A stretch of DNA of 64,000 nt from Pseudomonas haemolytica (lineage in GTDB: Bacteria; Pseudomonadota; Gammaproteobacteria; Pseudomonadales; Pseudomonadaceae), in contig NZ_VOIW01000003.1 in assembly GCF_009659625.1 (NCBI RefSeq), positions 124,001-188,000 of the forward strand, written 5' to 3'. Under the pieces are notes generated by a model, which ran no database searches, was not told the origin of the DNA, and worked only from the letters and a program-made list of their open reading frames with translations. The translations under genes and the position numbers were made by a program. This document shows, one piece after another, positions 21,930-29,797 of this stretch. The first letter of the stretch is position 1. Every line of letters starts with the position of its first letter.

Positions 21930-23217
21930 GGGGCAAACCCTCCAAAGCTTTACGGTGGGCGGGGTGAAGAACCACAGTGGCCCTTGCTGTACGAATAATA
22001 GACAGCGCTTGATCAACCGTAGCGGCACGCCCTGTGTTCAACAACCAGGCGGCGACGGCGGTGGCGCTGCGGGAGTAACCGAGGGCACAGCACACCAGCA
22101 AGGGGCCATGCTGGCGCAGTTGCTCGATAGCGTGTGCGGCTTTCAGGCATTCGTCGGGTGTCGGTGCGATCAGGTCAAGCACTGGTACGCAGGTATAGGC
22201 ACGGCCCTGTGGATTAATCGGCAGTTCGGCGCACAGATCGACAATGGCTTTGAATGAATTCTGCTCGTGCGCCGTAGGAATGCGCCCAAGCCAGACGTTA
22301 TCCACAATCTGGTCGGGCTGTGGATGTTTGCGTGTCCATAGGCGCGAGTTGACCCACGCGCCAGCTAGATACGGGGCATACAGCCAGCGTGCGGCGGGCG
22401 TAAGACGGCCATCTGCGCGTTTTTGAAAGCCCGGAGCGCCGAGCACGCAGTAATTGGCCTTGATCAACCCCAGGGAAACCGCAGGCCACAGTAGCCATAG
22501 CCACGCGCCGCCGAGCATGAAGGCAAGTATCACCAGTATCAACGCGCCCAGCCCATAGCGCATACCCAGCCGCCAACGTTGGGTATCCCGCGTCAGTCGC
22601 GCATTCAACAACGGGCTCGGATGTTCCACCGGCCATAACCACACGCATAACCACCCCGCGAGGGCGCCTGTGGGTAAGTCGATAAAGTGATGTTGATAAG
22701 TGGTCAGCACCGAAATGCCGATCAACGCGAACCAGCCATGCACCACCCAACGCCAGAATCCTTGGGTGTGCCGCTGATACATGACCCACAGGATCACCAG
22801 CAGCGCGATATGCAGCGACGGCGCCTGGTTGAACGGCTTGTCAAAACCGGCCAGCACTGCGAATAGCCAGCCGAATACGCCGTCCAGTTCAGGGCGCTCG
22901 AAGGTAAATCGCAGCGGCCAGATCAGGAAGCAGCTGACAGCAATCAACTGGGCACTCAGCAGGCGCAGGGCATGTTGTTTCAACTCATGACGCGTATTGG
23001 GCAGCAGCAGGGAGAAGCCGTAGAGCAGGTCGATGGACCAATAGGGCACGATGGTCCAGGCCCAGAACGGCATATGGGTTTCCCAGCCGAACACCAGTGT
23101 GCCGACGTCGCTGCGCTGGCTGGTAACCCAGGTGGCGAAGCCGTAGGTGCTGAAAAACAGCGGCGCCAACAGCAGCAACCAAAGGACCGCGGGTTTCAAT
23201 AAACCGGGTTCGCGCAT
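21919..23217 (-). CDS. PAP2-like membrane phosphatase fused to a dual-specificity phosphatase domain (YnbD-like)
   Basis: 432 residues. The N-terminal half has several membrane segments and PAP2-type motifs (APSLHIAL and YQHHFIDLPTG, supplying the catalytic histidines). The C-terminal half is a cytoplasmic dual-specificity phosphatase with the CX5R loop CALGYSR. The fusion matches E. coli YnbD. The ATG at 23217 follows the stop of the hydrolase/methyltransferase gene by two bases. A role in dephosphorylating a phospholipid intermediate, such as a phosphatidyl-polyol phosphate, is inferred from the operon. Confidence 0.85.
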   Translation of the reverse strand: MREPGLLKPAVLWLLLLAPLFFSTYGFATWVTSQRSDVGTLVFGWETHMPFWAWTIVPYWSIDLLYGFSLLLPNTRHELKQHALRLLSAQLIAVSCFLIWPLRFTFERPELDGVFGWLFAVLAGFDKPFNQAPSLHIALLVILWVMYQRHTQGFWRWVVHGWFALIGISVLTTYQHHFIDLPTGALAGWLCVWLWPVEHPSPLLNARLTRDTQRWRLGMRYGLGALILVILAFMLGGAWLWLLWPAVSLGLIKANYCVLGAPGFQKRADGRLTPAARWLYAPYLAGAWVNSRLWTRKHPQPDQIVDNVWLGRIPTAHEQNSFKAIVDLCAELPINPQGRAYTCVPVLDLIAPTPDECLKAAHAIEQLRQHGPLLVCCALGYSRSATAVAAWLLNTGRAATVDQALSIIRTARATVVLHPAHRKALEGLPHAR

Positions 23218-23219
23218 GT

Positions 23220-24968
23220 TCAGATCTTCTGTGCCAGGGACACCGTGAAGATGCCCCACTCATCCACGCGCTGGGTGATCTTGCGAAAGCCCGCGGCCTC
23301 GACCAACTGGTCCATTTCCGCCTGGCTGCGCCGCCGCATCACCCAGGCCTGGCCCTGGCGGTGGCTGGTGAGCGCGCGGGCAATCAGCTCCAGCTGTGGG
23401 TGCCATGGCTGGCCGGTGTACACCAGGTAACCGCCAGGCTCCACCGCTTCGGCCAGGCCCGCCAGTGAACCGCCGACCATGGCGTTATCGGCAAACAACT
23501 CATATAACCCGGACACCACGGCCAAGGTCGGCTTGGGGTCCAGGGCGGCCAGGTCGGAGCGGTCGAACGCATCGCCTTTGACGAACTGGGCGATGTCCCC
23601 CAAGCCCTTCTCGCGAATCAGCGCGCCACCGTCGCGCACGTTGATGTCGCTGTAGTCGCGCAGCAGGATCGACTCCGGCAACGGTGAAACGCCTTGCAAG
23701 GCTTCAAGGATGTAGCGGCCGTGGCCGGCGGCGATGTCGACGATACGGACTTCGCGGTGATCGTCACGCAGCTTGGCCATGGCCAGGCGCAGCAACTCCT
23801 CGACGTTGAGCTTGCGCTGGCGAATGCCGCGCCAGCCGATGGAGTTGAGGTAATTGGTGTCGATCATTCTCCCCAGCGCGCCCTTGCCGGTGGGCGTGTT
23901 GCGGTACACGTAGTCCAGGGTGCTGCCGGAGTCGAAGCCGGTGTCAAAGCCCAGCTTTACCCCGTCCGACAGGTTCTTGCCCAGGCCCATGCTGGCGCGC
24001 GTCATGCGCCAGTACAGGTCGCGCAGAGAGTTGCGCGGCAGCGGCGCGGCCAGGGATTCGGATTCGGCGCAGGTGGCGCCGAGTTTGTCGGCGTCCAGCA
24101 GGGACGCTCGGTCCAGCGGGTGGGCGAAGTTCTGCAGGATAAAGCGCTTGGCGCTGCTCACGGCCACGGCGCGATCGCGTTCGCCGAGGGTGTCGTGGAA
24201 GAAACCGGGGAGGATATGCAGCTCTTTTTTCAGGCTGCCGAGGCAGTCGAAAAACTGCTGCTGGGGTTTGCGGTGCACCACAAAGTCGGAACCGGAGATC
24301 AACAGTTGCGTCGGCACCTGGATCGCCTGGGCATCGGCCACAACCCGGTCGGCCGCCTCGTACAGGCCCAGCAGCACATTCACCGAGATGGCCTTGGTGA
24401 TCAGCGGGTCGCTGTCGTAGGACGCCACGCGCTCTGGGTCATGGCTGAGGAACTTGGCCTTGACGTAGCTGTTGACGAAAAAGTTGCCACGAAACCTGCG
24501 CATCAAGGCCAGCCCAGGGCGGGCGAAGGGCACGTACAGCTTGACCTTGAAGGCCGGCGAGGCGAGCACCAGCGCGCGAATCTTTGGTGCGTAATCGTGG
24601 ACCCAGGTGGCCGCGATCACCGCGCCGACGCTTTGGGCGATGACGGCGAGGTGTTCCTCTTCGATGCCGTAGGTGGCGCCGATGTGGTCGCAGAAGGTCT
24701 GCACATCGCGGGCGCTGGTGGCGAAGCTGGGGCTGTCGCCACGCTCGCCGGGGGATTGGCCGTGGCCACGGGCGTCCCAGGCAAAGAAATCAAACTCCGG
24801 TAGGCCCAGTTCATCTACCAGGTGGGCAATACGCCCTGAGTGCTCATGGCCGCGATGGAACAGCAGAATCGCCTTGCGCGGCCCGGCGCCTGCCGTGGCC
24901 GGCCAGTGCCGGTAGAAAAGCTCGACGCCATCATGGGTACTGAAGGTGTGCTCTTGCTGTTCGCGCAT
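23220..24968 (-). CDS. Bifunctional alpha/beta hydrolase - class I SAM methyltransferase (YnbC-like)
   Basis: 582 residues. The N-terminal third is a monoacylglycerol-lipase-type alpha/beta hydrolase: DARGHGQSPG, nucleophile elbow AQSVGA, acid in SGSDF, histidine in GFFHDTLGE. The C-terminal part is a Rossmann methyltransferase with VDIAAGHGRY as the SAM loop and a DYSD acidic motif. E. coli YnbC has the same two-part layout, as I recall it. Start at 24968 (MREQQEHTFSTHDG); an upstream in-frame start would overlap the preceding gene. Substrate unknown, presumably a lipid made by the neighbouring enzymes. Confidence 0.87.
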   Translation of the reverse strand: MREQQEHTFSTHDGVELFYRHWPATAGAGPRKAILLFHRGHEHSGRIAHLVDELGLPEFDFFAWDARGHGQSPGERGDSPSFATSARDVQTFCDHIGATYGIEEEHLAVIAQSVGAVIAATWVHDYAPKIRALVLASPAFKVKLYVPFARPGLALMRRFRGNFFVNSYVKAKFLSHDPERVASYDSDPLITKAISVNVLLGLYEAADRVVADAQAIQVPTQLLISGSDFVVHRKPQQQFFDCLGSLKKELHILPGFFHDTLGERDRAVAVSSAKRFILQNFAHPLDRASLLDADKLGATCAESESLAAPLPRNSLRDLYWRMTRASMGLGKNLSDGVKLGFDTGFDSGSTLDYVYRNTPTGKGALGRMIDTNYLNSIGWRGIRQRKLNVEELLRLAMAKLRDDHREVRIVDIAAGHGRYILEALQGVSPLPESILLRDYSDINVRDGGALIREKGLGDIAQFVKGDAFDRSDLAALDPKPTLAVVSGLYELFADNAMVGGSLAGLAEAVEPGGYLVYTGQPWHPQLELIARALTSHRQGQAWVMRRRSQAEMDQLVEAAGFRKITQRVDEWGIFTVSLAQKI

Positions 24969-24978
24969 CGCAAAATCC

Positions 24979-25602
24979 TTATGCAGAAGGGGGAGTTTGA
25001 GGTTGTTCTTTGAGGCCCTGACGCACCCGGTTGACCAAGGTGTAGGCGAGCAGCGCGGCAACCAGCCACATCACCGCCTCGACCCAACCGGCGCCGAGCC
25101 AGCCCAGCGCCACGCCGGTGGCCAGTACACCGAGTACAAACGCTCGATCACTCTTGCCCATCGGCCCGTCGTAGCGACGCGATGCGCCCACCATTGGCCC
25201 CAGCACCCCGGCGTACTCGCTGAATATCGCGAGCAGCGTCACCAGCAACACTGGCGCCAGGCTCACGCCGGGGATCAGTGCAAAGGGCAGGATCAACGCG
25301 CTGTCGGCGATCACGTCGCAGAGTTCATTGAGGTAGGCGCCGAGGCGTGAATGCTGGCCGAATTCCCGGGCGAGCATGCCGTCGATGGCGTTGAGGGCCA
25401 TGCGCACAATCATCCACAGCGGGATCAGTACAAACAGCCAGAGGTGCTGGGCAAAGCCTGCGATCAACACGCCCACCAGCAGGGAAATTACCCCGGCCAG
25501 CACGGTGATCTGGTTGGCGGTGGTGCCGTTGTCATAGAGGCGCTGCACGAGGGGGCGCAGCAGGTTTTGAAAACGCGGCTTGAGTTGGTAGATGGAAATC
25601 AT
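24979..25602 (-). CDS. CDP-alcohol phosphatidyltransferase family protein (YnbA-like)
   Basis: Membrane enzyme that would transfer a phosphatidyl group from a CDP-lipid to an alcohol. 207 residues, about six membrane segments. The family motif D-x2-D-G-x2-A-R-x8-G-x3-D-x3-D is present at residues 71-96 but reads N71, D74, G75, A78, R79, G88, N92, D96: the first and third aspartates are asparagines. It is the first gene of the six-gene lipid operon. The acceptor alcohol is unknown; the changed metal ligands may alter metal or substrate use. Confidence 0.82.
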   Translation of the reverse strand: MISIYQLKPRFQNLLRPLVQRLYDNGTTANQITVLAGVISLLVGVLIAGFAQHLWLFVLIPLWMIVRMALNAIDGMLAREFGQHSRLGAYLNELCDVIADSALILPFALIPGVSLAPVLLVTLLAIFSEYAGVLGPMVGASRRYDGPMGKSDRAFVLGVLATGVALGWLGAGWVEAVMWLVAALLAYTLVNRVRQGLKEQPQTPPSA

Positions 25603-25730
25603 GGGGGTGGCGCTTCCTTGTCCGTGAACCCGCGAAAAACTGTTCTGGAGTGTGCCGACTTATTGTTGCCGACACTAGTGATGGCTCGTGTTTATAGGGG
25701 GTTAGTCACATTCCAGAGAACACAGAGAAA

Positions 25731-25764
25731 AAATGTGGGAGGGGGCTTGCCCCCGATAGCGGGT
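25731..25764. repeat. Single REP unit
   Basis: AAATGTGGGAGGGGGCTTGC followed by CCCCGATAGCGGG. One unpaired copy of the element seen as pairs at 16963, 35041 and 58263. It lies between the divergent lipid operon and SPFH operon. Confidence 0.8.
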
Positions 25765-25835
25765 TCAAAAGCGAACAAAAATTTCACGCTTCGTGTTATA
25801 TCGTAACGAATTGTGTGCAAGCGGGCGTTGAGTGG

Positions 25836-27761
25836 ATGCAAGTGGATCTAGAAGCTGATGGCGCCTCGGTAGAGGGCCTTCCGCGTTTTCAGCAAGGGTT
25901 GTTCCATGCCCGTCGATTGCGCCAAGCCGGTATCAGCCTGACGACCCTGGCCATTTGCGGTTGGGTACTGGCGATGTTCGTGGCGTTGTTTGCGCCGCTG
26001 TCGATCTGGCCGGTAGTGTTGATCAACTGTGCTTCGGCCTTGTTGGTGCTGGTCGCCGGCTTGCAGTCGGCCTGGTGGGTGGCCGACTGGCGTGCCCAGG
26101 CGCTGGAGGCGCCAAGCGCTGAGCTGATCGAACCACCCAGTGATCCCACTGCCTGGCACAAGGGCTTGATCAATCGTTTCGGCAACGGCCTGTTGGCGCA
26201 GGTTGGCGCCCCGGTGTTGTGGTTGGGCGGCTGGTCGCTGCTGGCGCTGGTCAGCATCATCGAGTTCTGGAACCTGGCCTTGCCGGCTGCGGCCATTGGC
26301 CAATCAGCCAGCATCGGCGCAGCGCTGGCGTTGGCCCTGGCGTTTGGCTTGCTGGTGTTCGAGCGCCGCCTGGCCCAGGAAACCGTCGCCCAATGGCCGG
26401 AAGCTTCACAACTGGCGCAGTTGAGCCGGGTGGCGATTATCTGCCTGGTGATCAGTGCAATCTGCCTGCTGTTTGCCAATGCCGAGTCGGTTTGGCCACT
26501 GCGCCTGGCGACACTCATCGGCCTGTTGCCGGCGCTGGTGGCGCTGGAGTTCCTGCTGCGGGGCGTGCTGTCGCTGTTCAGCCCGCGCCAGCCGCGCCTC
26601 GAACCGCGCTTGATGGCGCAGAGTTTTATCGCCGGCCTGCTGCGTTGGCCGCCACAACCCTTGCTGGCGCTGCAGCATGAGCTGCACAACCGTTTCGGTA
26701 TCGACCTGCGCCAGATCTGGGCCTTTACCTACATGCGCCGGGCGTTTATGCCGGTGTTGCTGGTAGTGCTGGCGGTCGGCTGGGCGCTGACCGGCGTGCA
26801 TGAAGTGCCCCTGCAAGGCCGTGGGATTTATGAGCGTTTTGGCAAACCGGTCGAAGTGTTCGGCCCTGGCCTGCATGCGGGTTTGCCGTGGCCGTTGGGC
26901 CGCGTACTGAGCGTGGAGAACGGCGTGGTGCATGAACTGGCGACCAGCGTCAGCGAAGCCGCCACTCCGGAGTTGGCCGCCGCCGAAGGCCCGGCGCCGT
27001 TGATCGCCAACCGCCTGTGGGACGCCAGCCATGTGAACGACAAATCCCAGGTCATTGCCAGCAGCAGTGGTGATAAACAGGGCTTCCAGATCGTCAATAT
27101 GGACGTGCGCTTTGTCTACCGAATCGGCCTTACCGACCAGGCCGCGCTCGCCGCCACCTATAACAGCGCTGATATCCCGACCCTGATTCGCAGCACCGCT
27201 AGCCGCATCCTGGTGCATGACTTTGCCTCGCGCACCCTCGACCAATTGCTCGGCGAACAACGCACCAGCCTCGCCGACGAGATTGGCCGCAGCGTGCAAG
27301 CCGACCTGCAAGCACTCCACAGCGGCGTGGAAATCCTCGCCACGGTAGTCGAAGCAATCCACCCTCCGGCCGGCGCCGCCAACGCTTACCACGGCGTGCA
27401 AGCCGCGCAGATCGGCGCCCAGGCCCTGATTGCCCGTGAACGCGGCGCAGCCAGCGAGCAGACCAACCAGGCGCTGTTGCAAGCCAGCACTGCTCGGGAT
27501 CAGGCCCAGGCCAGCGCTCGCGAAGTGAATGCCGGCGCGCAAGCGGCGAACCTGCGCTTTGCCGCCGAACAAAAAGCCTACGCCGCTGCGGGCCAAGCCT
27601 TCGTGCTGGAACAGTATTTGGGCCAACTGAGCCAGGGCCTTGCCCACGCCAAGCTGCTTATTCTGGATCATCGTTTGGGCGCCGACAGTGCGCCGACGAT
27701 CGATCTGCGTTCTTTTACTTTGCCCGCCGATCCAATGGCGCCGCGTAAAGCCGTTCAATAA
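25836..27761 (+). CDS. SPFH-domain (HflK-like) membrane protein, first of three
   Basis: 641 residues from the ATG at 25836 (a GTG at 25815 would add seven). The N-terminal 330 residues carry about six hydrophobic segments in pairs (LTTLAICGWVLAMFVALFAPL, VVLINCASALLVLVAG and others). A further anchor (FMPVLLVVLAVGWALTG) leads into an SPFH/band-7 domain (GIYERFGKPVEVFGPGLHAGLPWP) and a C-terminal Ala/Gln-rich helix typical of HflK/flotillin oligomers. Much longer than E. coli HflK (about 419). It starts an operon with two more SPFH genes and a metal ATPase, so a membrane scaffold for that pump is a plausible inference; FtsH modulation is the alternative. Confidence 0.8.
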   Translation: MQVDLEADGASVEGLPRFQQGLFHARRLRQAGISLTTLAICGWVLAMFVALFAPLSIWPVVLINCASALLVLVAGLQSAWWVADWRAQALEAPSAELIEPPSDPTAWHKGLINRFGNGLLAQVGAPVLWLGGWSLLALVSIIEFWNLALPAAAIGQSASIGAALALALAFGLLVFERRLAQETVAQWPEASQLAQLSRVAIICLVISAICLLFANAESVWPLRLATLIGLLPALVALEFLLRGVLSLFSPRQPRLEPRLMAQSFIAGLLRWPPQPLLALQHELHNRFGIDLRQIWAFTYMRRAFMPVLLVVLAVGWALTGVHEVPLQGRGIYERFGKPVEVFGPGLHAGLPWPLGRVLSVENGVVHELATSVSEAATPELAAAEGPAPLIANRLWDASHVNDKSQVIASSSGDKQGFQIVNMDVRFVYRIGLTDQAALAATYNSADIPTLIRSTASRILVHDFASRTLDQLLGEQRTSLADEIGRSVQADLQALHSGVEILATVVEAIHPPAGAANAYHGVQAAQIGAQALIARERGAASEQTNQALLQASTARDQAQASAREVNAGAQAANLRFAAEQKAYAAAGQAFVLEQYLGQLSQGLAHAKLLILDHRLGADSAPTIDLRSFTLPADPMAPRKAVQ

Positions 27762-27773
27762 GGAGTCTGTCTG

Positions 27774-28766
27774 TTGAGCGCTCATTCTCACGATCACGGT
27801 CATCACCACCATCACGGCCACCACCATCACCATCACGGCGATGAGCAGGCGGCCGGGCCGTTCCCTTGGCGCCGCATGGCCTGGGCGGTGTTGCTGGTGC
27901 TGTTTGCCGTGGCAGCGGCGAGCCTGGTGCAGGTGCGTTCCGGCGAGGCCACGGTGATTACCCGCTTCGGCAACCCTGCACGGGTGCTGCTGGAGCCGGG
28001 CCTTGGCTGGCGCTGGCCGGCGCCGTTCGAAGCGGCGATCCCGGTGGACCTGCGCCTGCGCACCACGTCCAGCGGCTTGCAGGATGTGGGCACCCGCGAT
28101 GGCCTGCGGATTATTGTGCAGGCCTATGTGGCGTGGCAGGTGCAGGGCGATGCCGACAATGTGCAGCGCTTCATGCGAGCGGTGCAGAACCAGCCGGATG
28201 AAGCGGCGCGGCAGATTCGTACCTTTGTCGGTTCGGCGCTGGAAACCACCGCAGCCAGCTTTGACCTGTCCAGCTTGATCAACACCGATGCCGGCCAAGT
28301 GCGCATCGCCGATTTCGAAGCGCAGTTGCGCCAGCAGATTGATCAACAATTGCTCACCACCTATGGCGTGCGCGTGGCGCAGGTCGGCATCGAGCGTCTG
28401 ACGTTGCCGTCGGTGACCCTCACCGCTACGGTTGACCGCATGCGCGCCGAGCGTGAAACCATCGCCACCGAGCGCACAGCCGTGGGCAAGCGCGAAGCGG
28501 CGCAAATCCGTTCTGCCGCCGAGCGCGATGCGCGCATTGTGCAGGCCGATGCCACGGTGAAAGCCGCCGAGATCGAAGCGCAGTCGCGTCTTGAAGCCGC
28601 GCAGATTTATGGCCGCGCCTACGCCGGTAATCCGCAGCTGTACAACCTGCTGCGTTCGCTGGACACCTTGGGCACAGTGGTCACGCCGGGCACCAAGATC
28701 ATCCTGCGCACTGACGCCGCGCCGTTCCGCGCCCTGGTGGACGGGCCGAAGGACATCCAGCCATGA
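27774..28766 (+). CDS. SPFH-domain (HflC-like) membrane protein with histidine-rich N-terminus
   Basis: 330 residues, starting at TTG with AAGGAG 8 bp upstream. The first 25 residues are histidine-rich (HSHDHGHHHHHGHHHHHHGD: 14 of 20 are His), a likely cytoplasmic metal-binding tail. One membrane segment (WAVLLVLFAVAAASLVQV) precedes an SPFH domain (GEATVITRFGNPARVLLEPGLGWRWP) and a coiled C-terminal helix. It overlaps the next gene by 4 bp. The His tail and the P1B ATPase two genes on both point to zinc, copper or nickel handling. Confidence 0.82.
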   Translation: MSAHSHDHGHHHHHGHHHHHHGDEQAAGPFPWRRMAWAVLLVLFAVAAASLVQVRSGEATVITRFGNPARVLLEPGLGWRWPAPFEAAIPVDLRLRTTSSGLQDVGTRDGLRIIVQAYVAWQVQGDADNVQRFMRAVQNQPDEAARQIRTFVGSALETTAASFDLSSLINTDAGQVRIADFEAQLRQQIDQQLLTTYGVRVAQVGIERLTLPSVTLTATVDRMRAERETIATERTAVGKREAAQIRSAAERDARIVQADATVKAAEIEAQSRLEAAQIYGRAYAGNPQLYNLLRSLDTLGTVVTPGTKIILRTDAAPFRALVDGPKDIQP

Positions 28767-29797
28767 GCGAGCGTGACAGCCCGGACAGCCCATGGATCCA
28801 GGCTGGGCGCCTGACCTTCCTGGCGCTGTACGCGGTCACTGTGTTGGCGGCATTGGCCTGGGCCTTTTCCAATGTGCGCCAGATCGACCCGCAGAATCGC
28901 GCCGTGGTCCTGCATTTCGGCGCCCTTGATCGCATTCAGAACGCCGGGCTGTTGCTGGCCTGGCCGCAGCCCTTCGAGCAAGTTGTGCTGCTGCCGGCGG
29001 CGGACCGGGTGATCGAGCGCCGGGTGGAAAACCTGTTGCGTTCCGATGCGGCGCTGCAGGCTGATCGCGTGGCCAGTTTCGCCACGCCATTGAGCGATGC
29101 CCTGGCCGGTTCCGGCTATCTGTTGACCGGCGATGCCGGCGTGGTGCAGTTGGATGTGCGGGTGTTTTACAAGGTGACCGAGCCCTACGCCTTCGTGTTG
29201 CAGGGCGACCATGTGCTGCCCGCCCTGGATCGGCTGGTGACGCGCAGCGCCGTGGCCCTCACTGCGGCGCGGGATCTGGACACTATTCTGGTGGCGCGCC
29301 CGGAACTGATCGGCAGCGACAATGGCGCCGCCGAACGCCGTGAACGGCTGCGCGGCGATCTGGTGCAAGGCATCAATAAGCGTTTGGCCGAATTGGCCGC
29401 CAGCGGTTTGGGCCTGGGCATCGAAGTCACCCGCGTCGATGTGCAATCGAGCCTGCCGGGGCCGGCGGTGAATGCCTTCAATGCGGTGCTGACCGCCAGC
29501 CAGCAAGCCGACAAAGCGGTAGCCAACGCCCGCACCGAAGCAGAAAAGCTCACCCAGACCGCGAACCAGGACGCTGACCGCCAGGTGCAAGTCGCCCACG
29601 CCCAGGCCAGTGAGCGCCTGGCCAATGCCCAGGCGCAAACCGCCACCGTCGCCAGCCTGGCCCACGTAAAAGACCCTGGCTTGCTGTTGCGCCTGTACCG
29701 CGAGCGCATGCCGAAAATTCTCGGCCAGGCCGGCTCCGTGACCACGGTCGATCCCAAAGACGACTCCCGCTTGATCATCCAGGGAGCCGAACAATGA
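28763..29797 (+). CDS. SPFH-domain (HflK/HflC-like) membrane protein, third of three
   Basis: 344 residues. N-terminal anchor (LTFLALYAVTVLAALAWAF), SPFH domain (RAVVLHFGALDRIQNAGLLLAWP) and a long Ala/Gln-rich C-terminal helix (residues about 235-300). Starts within the stop of the previous gene (ATGA) and overlaps the ATPase start by 4 bp, so translation of all three is coupled. Sequence differs clearly from its two neighbours, suggesting a hetero-oligomer, as HflK with HflC. Confidence 0.82.
   Translation: MSERDSPDSPWIQAGRLTFLALYAVTVLAALAWAFSNVRQIDPQNRAVVLHFGALDRIQNAGLLLAWPQPFEQVVLLPAADRVIERRVENLLRSDAALQADRVASFATPLSDALAGSGYLLTGDAGVVQLDVRVFYKVTEPYAFVLQGDHVLPALDRLVTRSAVALTAARDLDTILVARPELIGSDNGAAERRERLRGDLVQGINKRLAELAASGLGLGIEVTRVDVQSSLPGPAVNAFNAVLTASQQADKAVANARTEAEKLTQTANQDADRQVQVAHAQASERLANAQAQTATVASLAHVKDPGLLLRLYRERMPKILGQAGSVTTVDPKDDSRLIIQGAEQ

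Noticed and set aside
26406..28793. 795-codon open frame antisense to the SPFH genes
   Set aside because: It spans two sense genes with overlaps and clear families; the antisense translation shows no domain and is rich in residues expected from complementary codons.
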